Positions 11,116 to 22,423 are shown, counted from the stretch's first letter. The stretch: 64,000 bases of DNA from Adiantum capillus-veneris (GCA_014529385.2 CM043944.1:54288268-54352267); one strand, 5' to 3'. The notes: generated from the sequence alone by a model not told the origin. Translations and numbers: made by a program.

Positions 11116-11298
11116 ATGGCACTCAAAAGGACCCGAGCAAATCTTACATTTGATGACGAGGACGGAACTCCAAAAAAGACTAAAACGTCGCATGACGATG
11201 AAGCCGGGCCTAGTATTAGGCCTATTGATGAGAGTGTACATGCCTCGGTACTACAACAAATACCAAATCAGCCCCAAGTGGGTCTTGGCTATGATTAA
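11116..11298 (+). CDS. Small conserved ORF inside E-LONG LTR (copy 1)
   Basis: A 60-residue ORF with a charged, Lys/Asp-rich start (M-A-L-K-R-T-R-A-N) and the end V-G-L-G-Y-D before a stop. The same ORF is intact at 44625-44807, and its C-terminal 47 residues are open in the 3' LTR (61242-61457), where the start has shifted frame. It lies about 1.5 kb downstream of the TATA box, so it would be in the transcribed leader. I recognise no domain; a spliced gag exon is one possibility. There is no proof that it is translated. Confidence 0.35.
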   Translation: MALKRTRANLTFDDEDGTPKKTKTSHDDEAGPSIRPIDESVHASVLQQIPNQPQVGLGYD

Positions 11299-11782
11299 GT
11301 TTCAATAATTCAAGTTTTTCTTAACTATTAACACTGCATACGAAAAAGAGGAGTAAAGAATTAGAAAAGGTGAAATTGGCTTCAAAATGGAAGGCATCTT
11401 CCAAGAAACCAACGTGAATTTGTTTATAAAGTAGGAAAGAGTTGTTTGGATTAAGACTGGTTGAATTCGAAAAGGTATGATTGATCATCCTTAAGACAGC
11501 TTGTCTCAAGACACCTATAACTCCTTGGTATATTTTGATGATAATGATGGCTTTCCAGCACGGATAAGTCGATTACCCACATGAACAATGATTTTCCACT
11601 CCGTGTCATGTCTTGATGTTTCTACATAAGTTAGGATACCGTTTTTATCCAAGGGGAGCCGCCCGATTTTATGGGCAAATGGTTTGGTGTATGGGCACCC
11701 CGAACCTTGGGTAGGGGTTTATCCACCCCGGATTGTGAGCAAGAAATGGGTGCCGTTTTTCACCCTTAGGTGGTTTTGAGAT

Positions 11783-12009
11783 TGTTGGAATTAGGGTTGC
11801 AGACAAATGCACAGAGCTTGGAGAAGACAAAGGAAGCTCAAGGCACACAATAGAGAGTGTATTACTTAGTGTGCAATGGAAAGATAGATAGCCCTAGAGT
11901 GATGGGCGTATATACAATGCACAGGGGAAAAAACCTTCTAAAGAGGAAAAAATTGTCCCGACAGTCCTAATGTGTTCACACTCATCACTACCACATGTAT
12001 ATGGTAACA
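11783..12009 (-). repeat. E-COP 3' LTR (copy 1)
   Basis: A 227-bp LTR, TGTTGGAATT to GGTAACA, homologous to 45270-45496 and to the 5' LTR at 54967-55218. Left of it GAGAT (11778-11782) is one half of a 5-bp target-site duplication. A minus-strand polypurine tract (CCAAGGGGGATT) follows at about 12010-12021. Confidence 0.85.
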
Positions 12010-12516
12010 AATCCCCCTTGGAGTGATGCGATGAATGAGAGCGGGCACATGAGTAAAAGAAAGTGCCATGCCCTAAGGGCATGATCAGTCCACAAAGGGG
12101 AGTAAGCCCAAAGATTTGCGGAAAGCTTCGAGCTTATCACGAGACAATGCCTTTGTGAAAAGATCTGCAAGATTGTCCTGTGCTGGCACATAAGCCAAGC
12201 TCATCTTTCCTGCTGAGAGACTCTCCCTGACATAGTGGTAATGCACCTCAATGTGCTTTGTGCGAGCATGAAAAACTGGGTTTCTCGCAACAGCCAATGT
12301 GCTCTAGCTATTAGTGTAGATAGTGTTGGCAATGTCCCGTCCAACACCCAAATCAGCCATAAGGCGTCTGAGCCATACACACTCAACCGTAGCTATGAAG
12401 ACTGCCCTGTACTTAGCCTCACAACTCAAAGTGGCCATAGAAGGTTGCTTCTTGCTCAACCATGATATACATGAACTGCCAAGCATGAAACAAAAACCAC
12501 TTGTGGACACTCGCGT
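12010..12516 (-). pseudogene. E-COP RNase H, 3' end of pol (copy 1)
   Basis: On the minus strand it encodes the copia RNase H: V-S-T-S-G-F-C-F-M-L-G-S, then S-W-L-S-K-K-Q, A-T-L-S-C-E-A-K-Y, W-L-R-R-L-M-A-D-L-G, and the C-terminal H-I-E-V-H-Y-H-Y-V-R-E and A-D-L-F-T-K-A-L. The last part (12085-12297) is in another frame from the first (12304-12520). The reverse transcriptase that should precede it is missing; the E-TATp LTR starts directly upstream. Confidence 0.85.
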
Positions 12517-13693
12517 TGATAGACCGCTTTTGGCGTGTACAAAGTAGCATTTATATGCATGGTCATATGTACAAAAATATGTAAATACATGCATTTGAGA
12601 GCTTTTCAAGGTTTCAAGTTTGAAAAAAGGTGCAACGTGTGCACATTGTAAATATGCGTGCTTGCGTGTCGACAGTCGAGCATATGTACATGCCTGGATA
12701 GGGTATCCGGGCCTTGGATATGGTTCCAGGTGGCTTATTTTGGTTCTAGATAATGTGTTTGAGCTTTTTAGAATGTAAATAATGCAAGTGACAAGTATGG
12801 GTACTCTCATCCTGCTCGAGAAGTTTGAAACATGCGTGATGCATGCACCGCCCTAGAAGTGGTCAAAAATAGAATGTGGAGATGTGGAAAATTGCTTTGG
12901 GTATTGAGGATCAAGAGTACAAAATTTGGTGAATTTTGGAGTCCGTTTGGGGTTTTTCCCGCAAAAAATGCCTGCCGGGGGTCAAAACTGGGCAAAAAAA
13001 GGTCAAAAAAGGTGTGAAAAGGCATCAAAGTGCCACATCAGTGACGCTGCCGTGATTGCTTGGGCTGAAGGAGCATTTTGGAAGCCAAGTTTTGGCACTT
13101 TCACCTCTCTGTGTGGGGAAGGAAGCAGGGTTCCTACAGGTGGTCTAATGCAGTCCCGTTGCGTTTCCGTCTTGTTTTCGAGTGTATGGAGGAGTGAATG
13201 AGAGCTTTCTCTCTTCAATTTTGCACTTGGGACAGTCTATGGAAGTTCTAAGGTTTCCATGGATGTGTGTGTGCAAGGAATTTAGGGAAGAAGGTGCGGC
13301 TTTCTGCAAGACTATGTGACCCTGTATCGGTGCCATTAGGGTTGGCTCTACTCCAAACAGTCCAGCAGAGTGGAGTTTGGTGAAGGCTTTGAAATGGTTT
13401 GAGAGTGGACTTTTTTGGCTGGAGCTTTTGGGTTTTTGATGGTTTTTCTTGTATATTTTGGTCACCATCCAGCATGATTTCCAATGTTGATCACCTCGAC
13501 TCTCCTTGTAGTGTATGCGGGCAGGCAAGGGCTTGTAGGTCGAGGCATTGGGAGTTTGATTTGAGCTTGTGGGTAGAATTTTTAGGGAGCTTTTGAGTGG
13601 TGGTGAGTGAGGTGAGGAATTTAAGTAAATTCCTTGTATTGTGTTGAGTTTTCTGGGTGTGTGGGTGTGCGCACGACATCTTTTGCTCCATCA
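12517..13693 (+). repeat. E-TATp 5' LTR (copy 1)
   Basis: About 1.18 kb, starting TGATAGACCGCTTTTGGCG and ending CTCCATCA before a 5-bp spacer and the PBS. The first ~210 bp match the truncated 3' LTR at 52059-52267. It sits inside the copia RNase H gene, which it splits. The copy at 46004-47215 is 35 bp longer, mainly because of an insertion near 46325. Confidence 0.8.
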
Positions 13694-13698
13694 TCCTT

Positions 13699-13716
13699 TG
13701 GCGATCCTGCTAGGGA
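13699..13716 (+). other. Primer binding site of E-TATp (copy 1)
   Basis: TGGCGATCCTGCTAGGGA lies five bases after the LTR end. The form resembles TGGCGACTC-type sites of large plant gypsy elements. The same sequence is at 47221-47238. Confidence 0.7.
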
Positions 13717-13862
13717 GCGGAAATTTGCCGGTTGTACACCCAGGTGAAGCGGTTTTGCTGTGAAGTTTGAGCTTCATTGAAGACTCAGTGGTGGTTTGGT
13801 TGAGGTGCAAGACTTCAACTTTTGTGGAGTTACTCACGCAAGGGAGAAGCGACTCCGAAGAG

Positions 13863-15013
13863 ATGGCTTATAGTCGGCCAATGTTCATAGGGAAGGAGAA
13901 TGTGAAGGACTGGATTGCGGATTTTGAGTGGCATACGCTTGGTATGCACATTGTGAATGACGAACCAAAGATTCATGTATTTTGTCTGGCACTCAAAGGA
14001 GAAGCTCGGGAGTGGTTTGAAGGTTTAGAGGAAGACAAAAAGAAAACATGGGAGCAGATGAAGTTGGCAATTTTTGACAGGTTTGGGAAGAAACTAACCG
14101 CAACAGAAGCGACGACAAAATTGAGAGGTTTGCAGCAAGATGTTCATGCTAACTTTAAAGAGTTTTTGCAACACTTCAAAGGGCTTTGGGTTCAATTAGA
14201 GGTGGCATCCAAGTACCTCTAGGGGATTTCTTTAAAGTACGTTAGTTTATGGATTGTCTCCATCCAAGTGTAAGGGTGAAGGTTGATCAAGAGGAGCCTG
14301 CTACACTTGAAAGAGCTGTGGAAATTGCCGAGGACAAGAGCAAGAAGATCAAGAGAAGGTGGGAGAAGGGAATGACACATGCTGAGCCAGTTGTGTTGCA
14401 ACCAATGGTCCCTGTGACAACGGATGATAGAGTGGAGTGAGTGGTTCAAGGTCCAGATCCTATTACGGCCTGAGTTCTACATGATCTTGCCGGTCAGTTG
14501 CAAGAATTAAGAATTATAATAATGAATAGAAACCAAAGAGAAGAGCGGCCAGGTGGGAGCGGTAGGGGACGAAGGCTACAAGGAAGATGCTACAATTGTG
14601 ATGAAGAGGGTCACTACACCCCTGATTTTCCTGAACCACCAAGAGAGAGAGGAGGTATATACCCCTTACATGGATGTGGTCGAGGAAGAATAGAAGAAAA
14701 TCATCAAGAGCGGGCACTAGAAGCACCGCCACCAAAACAACCACCACAACTGTTTCCTGGAAATGGAGAAGGTAGGGCTATCAAAATCATTACCCTTGAG
14801 CATCAAGATGTGGATGTTTTGGCCAATAAGAGAGCTAGGCATGATAGGGAGAAAGAGACAGAAGAAGAGAGGGAAACAAGAGCAAGGAAAGGAAAGGCTA
14901 AGGTAGAAGACAAACCAGAAAGTAGCAAGAGGCAGCGAAGAAGGAAAATTGGTTCAAAGGACTACCTCCTCGGCCAAGGAGTTGAAGACTATGATATTGT
15001 CGATGACATATGA
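13863..15013 (+). pseudogene. E-TATp gag and nucleocapsid, broken (copy 1)
   Basis: It starts M-A-Y-S-R-P-M-F and runs through D-W-I-A-D-F-E-W, L-K-G-E-A-R-E-W-F and the gag core to F-L-Q-H-F-K-G-L-W. A 1-nt deletion at about 14212 (copy 2 reads CCCAAGTAAC) shifts the frame. A second segment is open at 14249-14440 and the nucleocapsid part at 14498-15013. The zinc knuckle reads C-Y-N-C-D-E-E-G-H-Y-T-P-D-F: the fourth ligand, a Cys, is replaced by Phe in both block copies. The tail is rich in Arg/Glu/Lys. Stops at the ends of segments include TGA (14438, 14472) and TAG (14243). Confidence 0.8.
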
Positions 15014-15043
15014 AATCAAAAGGCAAATATATCTTTTGGTCAG

Positions 15044-16711
15044 TTGGTGGCTTTGAATGCTAAATTGAGGAGGCAGTGGACCAAGTGTGTGAGTACGCGG
15101 CTTCCTTCCAAGAAGGAAAAGCGTCAAAGCATGGTGTCATCTTTGAGGGTTGGTCACCCAGTGGATATGGTTCCAATAGTTGAAGCGATGCTGGGAAAGA
15201 AGATGGAAGTGCAAGCATATGTGGATGGTGGTGCCCAGGTGTGTGTCATGACCGAGGCTATCATGAAGGAAGCAGGCGTTAAGATGTCAGTGAATGCTTC
15301 GATCCGTATGAGGATGGCCAACCACAAAAAGGCAAGGTGTCTTGGAATAGTTGAAGATGTGAAGATAAAGGTCTTGAGGATTGAGTGCTTGGTTGATTGC
15401 TACATGATGCAAGTGGGTGAGAATGCTTATCCGATCATTTTAGGGAGGCCATGGCTTATAACCCTTGGTGCTAAGCAAGATTGGGGCACGGGCTTGATCA
15501 CCATCCCCGACAAAGAGAAAGGAAGGACCATTGTCTACAACATGAAGACACACGAGAGCCATACACAGCCCCTATTGGAGATGCAAGGTACAGATTTGAC
15601 AGAAACTATGTCATACAATAGTGATGCGTTGTCTACGACATCCGAAGAAAGTGTAGAGGAAGGATATATGCAATTATGTCCTGATATTTTTGAGATAAGT
15701 GTTGAAAAGGAAGCATCGATGCATGATGTGAATGTCAAGGAGAAGAAGGATAGTCCAAAAGCAATTGTAGAGCCCGCCAAAGTGAATGTAAGGAGCATGC
15801 TAGGAGAGGACTTGACAGAAAAAGAAAAAAAGGATTATGAAGACATGTTCAAGGAATTTCCAAAGATATTCGCCACTGAATATACAGAGTTGCAAGGAGC
15901 TAAAGGAGTCGAGCATAGAATCAATCTAAAAGAAGGTGCCAAGCCAAAGGTTCAAAAGCTTAGGAGGTTGGGGGTCCTTCATGAGAAGGCCCTTCATGAA
16001 GAGGTGACGAATCTTTTGGAAGCAGATTTCGTCTTTCGAGTGGAGGAGTTTGAATGGGTCTCTCTAGTTGTTATTGTGCCCAAGAAGAACGGAAGGTTTA
16101 GGATATGTGTTGATTTCAAACCTTTGAATGCTTCCACAAAAAGAAATCATTATCCACTACCCTTCCTAGATGAAATCCTCAATCAGGTTGCCGGTCATGA
16201 ATGTTACTCAATCATGGATGGATTTTCTGGCTACTTTCAGATCTTGATAGCGATTAAAGATCGATTGAAGACGGCCTTCATTACTCCCTGGGGTTGTTTT
16301 GCCTACAAAAGAATGCCTTTTGGGCTGGTTAATGCATATGCTACCTTCCAAGGATAGATGAATAGAGTGTTTGGTCCCTACTTCGGTAAGTTCATTCGTG
16401 TTTTCATGGATGACATTGGGTGTTATAGCTCAAGGGTCACACATTTGGAGAAGCCGAGGTTGAGTTTTGAAAGGCTTCAAGAAGAGGGTGGGCAACTCAA
16501 CCCAAAGAAGTGTAAATTTGGTCATGCCGGAGTCCATTTGCTAGGACATGTGGTTTCCCAAAATGGAATAGAAGTTGACCCAGAGAAAGTTAAGGCTTTG
16601 TTGCTTATGGATCCGCCCAACAACACAAAGGATTTAGCATCATTTGTGCATAAGCTCAGGTACTTGTCACGTTTTTTCTGGATGCTATGTCAGTATGTGT
16701 ATCCTCTCTAG
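15044..16711 (+). pseudogene. E-TATp protease and reverse transcriptase (copy 1)
   Basis: The open frame 15044-16357 encodes a retropepsin (Y-V-D-G-G-A-Q-V, where D-G-G replaces the usual D-[ST]-G, then I-I-L-G-R-P-W) and most of a gypsy RT: V-P-K-K-N-G, R-I-C-V-D-F-K-P-L-N, N-H-Y-P-L-P-F, Y-S-I-M-D-G-F-S-G-Y with the first catalytic Asp, and M-P-F-G-L-V-N-A. A TAG at 16355-16357 replaces the Trp codon kept in copy 2. The frame continues with the catalytic V-F-M-D-D-I (variant of Y-x-D-D) and L-L-G-H-V-V to a TAG at 16709-16711 shared with copy 2. Only copy 1 keeps the protease. Confidence 0.9.
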
Positions 16712-17629
16712 AAATTGAGTCAAAGAGTTCAAGGGTTTGAATGGAATGAAGACATGCAACAGGCTTTTGATGGCACCAAGGAGGTATTGTGTGCTTTACC
16801 AACAGTGAATCCTCCTCATTTGCAGCCGATTTTCTATGTATCTATTAGTGTGGGGTCAGTAGCTTTTGGGTCGGTTCTCTTACAAAAGCAAGGAAGGAAC
16901 TTCAAGCCAATTTTATTTGAGAGCAAGATGAAGAATGTAAGCGAGTTCTCCTACACAGAAATGGAATAGTGGGTATTTTCCTTGGTTCTTGCTTGTCGAA
17001 GGTTCAAAACATATTTGTTGCCCCAAAAGTTCTATGTGCTCACCACATCGAATCTTTTACCTGATGTAGTACAACATTTGAAGCCTAGCAAGAGCATCTT
17101 AAAGTGGACTTTGGAGCTTCAAGAGTATGAGTTGGAGTTTAAAGTGGATCATTCTGCTAAAGCTCACTTGGCAGACATAGTGGTACATAAGGGGGGGGAG
17201 CTTCCATCTTACCCATGGGTTGACAAGGATGATCATGAAGAGGAAGTAGATATTACAAATGCGTATACAATGATGTTTGATGGTGCATACTGGAAAGTTA
17301 TTCAAAAGCCAAGTGGTGGGGTAGTCATTAAGAACCCAAAAGGCGATGTAATATTTTCTAGAGCTTACGATCTTGATGAAGCTGAAAGCAACAATGAGGC
17401 CGAGTATCTCACGCTTTTCCTTGGGTTGAAGCAGTGTGTTGAGTTTGGACTGAAGAGGGTCATTGCAAAAGGGGATGCATTGCTAGTCATGAATCAGTTG
17501 CTTGGTTTGTGGAATGTTAAGAAAGACAATTTGAAGAAGTGGTTCTATGGCGTCAAGAAGCTTTTGCATTAGTTTGAGAAGATACACTTTAAGCATGTTC
17601 CTTGTGAGTAGAATAAAGAAGTTGATGAG
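16712..17629 (+). pseudogene. E-TATp dual RNase H (copy 1)
   Basis: The first domain (16715-17200) is a retroviral-type RNase H with F-E-W-N-E-D-M-Q-Q-A-F and a degenerate active site: F-Y-V-S-I-S-V-G where an Asp is expected. The second (17260-17620) is an archaeal-type RNase H in which all four acidic positions can be read: F-D-G-A, N-N-E-A-E-Y, K-G-D-A-L-L, and E-V-D-E-L-A. In-frame TAG codons stand at 16967-16969, 17570-17572 and 17609-17611, all shared with copy 2. Loss of function in the first domain with an intact second domain fits what is known of Tat elements. Confidence 0.85.
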
Positions 17630-18206
17630 TTGGCTAGGGACAAGTTGGATGCCTTGGTAGCTCCTTTAAAGGTCAAGGAAGCCTTGTATGCAGGAAGGGA
17701 ATCATTGCAAGATGTAGAAGTATTTATTGGTAAAGGGCAATGTCCAGAGGGCATGTCAAAAGTTTGGCGGCAGAGAATAGTTGCAAAAGCAAGAAACTAC
17801 ACATTGGTAGGTGAGGATCTCATGCTTTATGGCATGGATAGCATTTTGAGAAAAGTGTCGTACAAAGAAGAGAAAGGCTTGATTTTGGAGCACTGCCATG
17901 AAGAAACAGGCCATCAAGGCAAGGATCAGGTTGTCTTTCGTGTTTTAAGAGCAAGTTACTACTGGCCCTCTATGATGAGAGATGCTTATTTTTGGTGCAA
18001 GTCATGCCATGAATGCCAAGTGTTTGCAAATCGGAAGCTTTTGGTTGAGCCTGAGAAAGTTATCTTTTGATGCATCTGCAAAATGGGGAGTAGATGCTGT
18101 AGGTCCAATGCCAAAGACCAACAATGGCAAAAGGTATATCCTTGTGGCTGTGGACTATTTGACAAAATGGGTTGAGGCAAGAGCAGTAAAAGATGTAACA
18201 GCAGGA
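17630..18206 (+). pseudogene. E-TATp integrase, 3' truncated (copy 1)
   Basis: It encodes the integrase zinc-binding domain (H-C-H-E-E-T-G-H-Q-G then C-K-S-C-H-E-C) and the start of the core after a frame change near 18060 (G-V-D-A-V-G-P with the first catalytic Asp, Y-L-T-K-W-V-E-A-R-A). It stops at 18206, where a deletion joins it to copia gag. The rest of the integrase and the 3' LTR are missing. Confidence 0.85.
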
Positions 18207-18566
18207 TATCCTTTGACACCAGCAAGGAAAGTGGCCATATCATCTACCTCATGCATAATCTTCGACTCCAACTCTTTACACAAAAAACCAAGTTTAGCCT
18301 CATTGCGACTTGCATAAAGACTAGCCAAAATATCCCAAGCCTATTTTGCAAATTGTGCTGATTGAATGTGAGGAAAAATGGTGTGCTTCACAGACAACTC
18401 AATCAATGCATGAGCTTGTGCATCTTCTACATCCCAATGAGATTGTTCTATCGTAGGTAAAACAACTCTAATAGCAGCAATTCTTGTAGCAAGACCTGCC
18501 ACATCCTCAACATTGCCGACATCCTCAGAACTAGGACGTACATCAATTCCCTGCACAATATTCCAG
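18207..18566 (-). pseudogene. E-COP gag fragment (copy 1)
   Basis: Nearly identical to 54188-54546 of copy 2, in the same orientation. It encodes the N-terminal copia gag (minus strand; V-W-N-I-V-Q-G-I-D-V-R-P-S-S-E-D). The left end is the deletion junction. The right end, at TTCCAG, is where homology to copy 2 stops, so it is also the right edge of the duplicated block. Confidence 0.85.
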
Positions 18567-18787
18567 GTATATATAGCTACCCATGTTCATCCTTTGGAAA
18601 GAAAGGTAGGTGAAGCCAAATTGATGACACATATCAAGGTATGGGAGATCAACATGAGATGCCTTCACACATTATTAATGAATATGGGGTATTACCACGT
18701 TTGAATGTATGTGACGACATGTACTCATCCGTGATAATATTCGCTAAAGATAGAGACAATTAGAGAGTGCGAGAGAATGTGCACGTA

Positions 18788-18790
<3 letters not shown>

Positions 18791-18880
<90 letters not shown>
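18791..18880. repeat. (GT)n(GA)n microsatellite
   Basis: About 14 GT units followed by about 31 GA units without interruption. Confidence 0.95.
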
Positions 18881-18883
<3 letters not shown>

Positions 18884-19032
18884 GAGGAGAGAGAGTCTTG
18901 AATCAAGAGCTGATAATTTAGGGAGACAAAAAGAGAGGGAGGGAGGGATAAAGAAGAAGATATTTTTTAATGTCAAGAAAAATTCAAACAAATATCAAAG
19001 ATCTACTTGGCTAGTATTGATCTTAGGATCTA

Positions 19033-19140
<108 letters not shown>

Positions 19141-19803
19141 TGGAATTTTTATCTTCCTTGAGTGATTACAAGCACTACAATCCATCCTCCTTGCTTGTGC
19201 ATGGTCACAAAACTTATGTTGTGACTAGTGAGCCGGGAAAGAACGAAGCTTGTGGCTATGGGAATCAAGAGAGAGAGAAGATGCTTCGACACAAGAAATA
19301 GTAAAAAATGCACACCGTGTCATGCCATGGCATGTACATAATGTGAAATAGAAGCATTCACCTCACTTCTGGCACTTTTTGATGCATGGAAATAAAATCA
19401 ATCACATACATATTGTGATATATGGTAAGTGGCTATTGTGGTCACTATCATGTACATACCTATATGAGAACCCATGAGAAGTCGTGGCCCTGGACATAGA
19501 AACGTTTCATGTTTTCTACTTGATAAGTTGCCTAATTTGGTTTTATAATGTACATATTTCAAGTTTTTCATGGTGGAACACTCATCTCGCCTACAAAGAT
19601 TTATGGCGGCAAAAAATGCCAAAAATACCAACTAATGGTCATCTTCGTAAAATTGCATGGAAAGTGGCACAAAATGAAAAGTGATGTAAATTGAAGCAAA
19701 TCTATGCTTCATATGCATATGTGAGTGATCCCACAAATTTAGGGATTTGTTTGACTCTATTTGGTGTAGAGTTAGGGAGGATCTTTGAGACTAGCATTCA
19801 TGG

Positions 19804-20208
19804 TGTTAACATGCCGATGACAAAGTTAATTACACAATAAAGTACGCAATGGAGAAAGAGTGGAGTGTAGGCAAAAGCTAGGTTAATTGATTCAACATAA
19901 AAATGTGTACAAAGGGCTCATTCTATAGATCTAGCTAAGGCATCTCATATGGAATTAATGATGACATTATACGAAGGCTCCAAATCAGCCCATCCAACTT
20001 GCAAACTCGTGGGTGACCTTTCAAGCCACTTTAGGAGTCGATTAACTAACTCTAGGTGAGTCCATACCCTCTAGTAATCACCCCCATGGCTACCCATACC
20101 CTTGAGTACCTTTTCCACATGCTAACACATGGTTCTATGCCATCTATGCATTTCGGTAGGATAAACAAGATACACACCAACATAGGACAAAGCCCACAAT
20201 TCCCAACA
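19804..20208 (-). repeat. Copia-like LTR
   Basis: About 405 bp, beginning TGTTAACATG and ending TTCCCAACA (TGTT/AACA inverted ends). On its right, the minus strand reads CCAAGGGGAGGGTTG, a typical copia polypurine tract, so this would be a minus-strand 3' LTR. No second copy in the window confirms the ends, and no pol is recognisable to the right. Confidence 0.5.
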
Positions 20209-20222
20209 ACCCTCCCCTTGGG
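20209..20222 (-). other. Polypurine tract by the copia-like LTR
   Basis: On the minus strand CCCCAAGGGGAGGG sits directly before the proposed LTR start TTGTTGGGAATTG. Confidence 0.5.
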
Positions 20223-22423
20223 GTTTGGAGTATGAAGAAACTGAAGAGAATTGACATCTCTGTCACGCTCCTATCCAGGAGCAAAAGAACATCTCCAATC
20301 CAAGAGACATCAAGCAATGATACAGGAGGTTCAAAGACCATTACATTGCTTAGAATAGGAAGCCTCGCCAACAAATGCCAATAAGAAAATTGCTTGTACC
20401 CACATCTTGCACAACATAAGTCTTTTCCATGCATTGACTGTGTATGCATAATAGGGCTGATCTAGATCTCTCAAGGAATAGCAAGCAATATAATAAGTGT
20501 ATGGCAAGATAGTGATGTGAATGGTGTGATCAAATGAAACTATCACACGGGTGACCTATTGTCAATCATGCATGATAATAGTGGCTCATGAATCACATCA
20601 CAATGATGTCAATGTGTCGAGAGTCCACTAAATCCTACAGTGTGCTATGTCAAACAAGTAAGCGAATCAGGCAAACGACTCTCCAGACATATGTACTCTC
20701 AGTGTCTAGTCGTGCATAAATGCGCGCGTGAACGAGGTATATAAGAGAAAGTATATGAGAGAGATCCTCATAATACAGGTTTCTTAAATTCGGACGCCCA
20801 TGCACACACTCTTTTTATTATCTTTGTTGATTTTGTTTCTCTTTCTCTCACATAGATTCTTTTCTCACATGTCTTGTCTTTTGTTGACTTTACTCCCTTT
20901 CCACACACCTAAAAACAAGCATGCACATGTGCTTGACCCCCCACCCCCTTTGTTTGCTTGTGCACTACACTTTACACACACCCAAATTGAGGATGGTACA
21001 CACCCCTCTTAAATGACGCACACACCTAATTCAAGCAATGCACACATACCTAAATCAAGTAAGTGATCACATACACCTAAATCAAGTGAATGCACACACA
21101 CCTAAGTCAAGTAAATGCATGCACACATACATCTAATTTAAGTAAGTGCACACACACACCTAAATTAAGTAAGTGCACACACTTAAATCGAGTAAATGCA
21201 TGCACACACACATCCAATTTAAGTAAATGCACACACTGTTACGAGAAGTGAGACGTATGCGCGTGCGAAACTAAAAATAGGTCGTGAAGTGCGTACACGC
21301 TCAATTTTGTAAAGGATTTTTGACAATTAACACTTCAAAGTTACACCCAAAATCAAATTTCTATGCATTTTACATCCAAATCAGGTCGATTTTTGCTTCT
21401 TTCTTTGCTTAATTTTGACTAAAAATTAGCATAATTAGCAATAGAATTAAGCAAAATTAAGCATATACAATTGATTAACACACTTTTAACTTTGCAATTC
21501 AACCCATTTCACATCAAATTTGCAATCAATTACAAGCCCAATTAAGTGTACACACATAAGCATAATCAAGCACTAATCGCTAATCAATGCACACACAATC
21601 TAGCAAAAATTGGACAGCATTTTGATGCAATTTTATCAATAAAAAAATTGATCCATAATCATCATAACAACATCAAGCAATCCAATGCTTTTTATGAACC
21701 CAATTGGCAGCAATTAAACCATAATTTGCACTAAAAAATGTGCACTTTGCCTACACATAGGCACACTAATTGCACTTAGATTTGCACTAATTTTTTGTGA
21801 AATTATCTTTAATCAAACTTGCAAATCAAATCATCAAATGAATGGTTTAATGCTCTCACAATAACACAAGCATCGCATCGATTTTCCACTCTAATTGACG
21901 CCTATACACATGTGTGTGTACTAGCAACCGCTTAACCGCAATTCACCTACAATCAATCAAGCACAAAATCTCATGTGTAGCATCATTTTCAATAAAATTA
22001 AACACATAAGAATGATTGTCACACTTCAAATCAATGACTTAGCTATGTGTAACACAAAAATCATATGTGATTAGAGAGTAATTAGAGAGCCTAATTAGGA
22101 AAATTCCCTAATTACACACTCAAAAATCACTCGATTTTACTCAATTTTTTTGCAATTTCTTATCAAAAGAGTAATTCCTAAGCCTCTAATTAGGCATACA
22201 CACATATAAAGCACTCCAATTGTTAGCGGATTAGTAGAAAACTAGTGAATAATTAGTGAAAAAAGAGAGAAAAACATACAAATTAATCACAATTTCTTAA
22301 CCAAATCTCACCATAAATCCACAATTCACCATCACCGACACCTAAAGCATAATCTAAACTATTCTAAAACATGATTAATGAATCTTCAACACACTAATGA
22401 CTCCTCTAGCTTAGGTAATCAAT
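20223..22423 (-). other. Leader-like non-coding region of a second gypsy element
   Basis: The right part adjoins a minus-strand PBS at 22424 and is probably the untranslated leader of that element. It is AT-rich, with short direct repeats at about 21010-21240. I see no gag or other coding sequence. The left part (20223-20760) may belong to the copia-like element, but no copia protein motif is readable. Confidence 0.35.
21010..21240. repeat. Degenerate ~30-bp tandem repeats
   Basis: About seven imperfect units of the form GCACACACACCTAAATCAAGTAA, differing by small indels and substitutions. They lie in the leader-like region upstream of the PBS at 22424. Confidence 0.7.

Larger units (their letters stand above)
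9065..11782 (+). repeat. E-LONG 5' LTR, truncated by E-COP (copy 1)
   Basis: It starts TGTAAGGTCTTCACC and is homologous to 42582-45269 and 58444-61942. It is very AT-rich between about 9660 and 11080, with degenerate repeats built on 'gaaattagctaaatcacttagat'. A TATA box lies at 9553-9560 and a small ORF at 11116-11298. It is interrupted at 11783 by the copia LTR. In this block copy the remainder of E-LONG is absent because the duplication ends at 18566. Confidence 0.85.

Noticed and set aside
14243-17611. Amber readthrough or an altered genetic code
   Set aside because: Private TAGs replace conserved Trp or Gln in single copies and frameshifts coexist with them, which fits decay; nothing supports readthrough.
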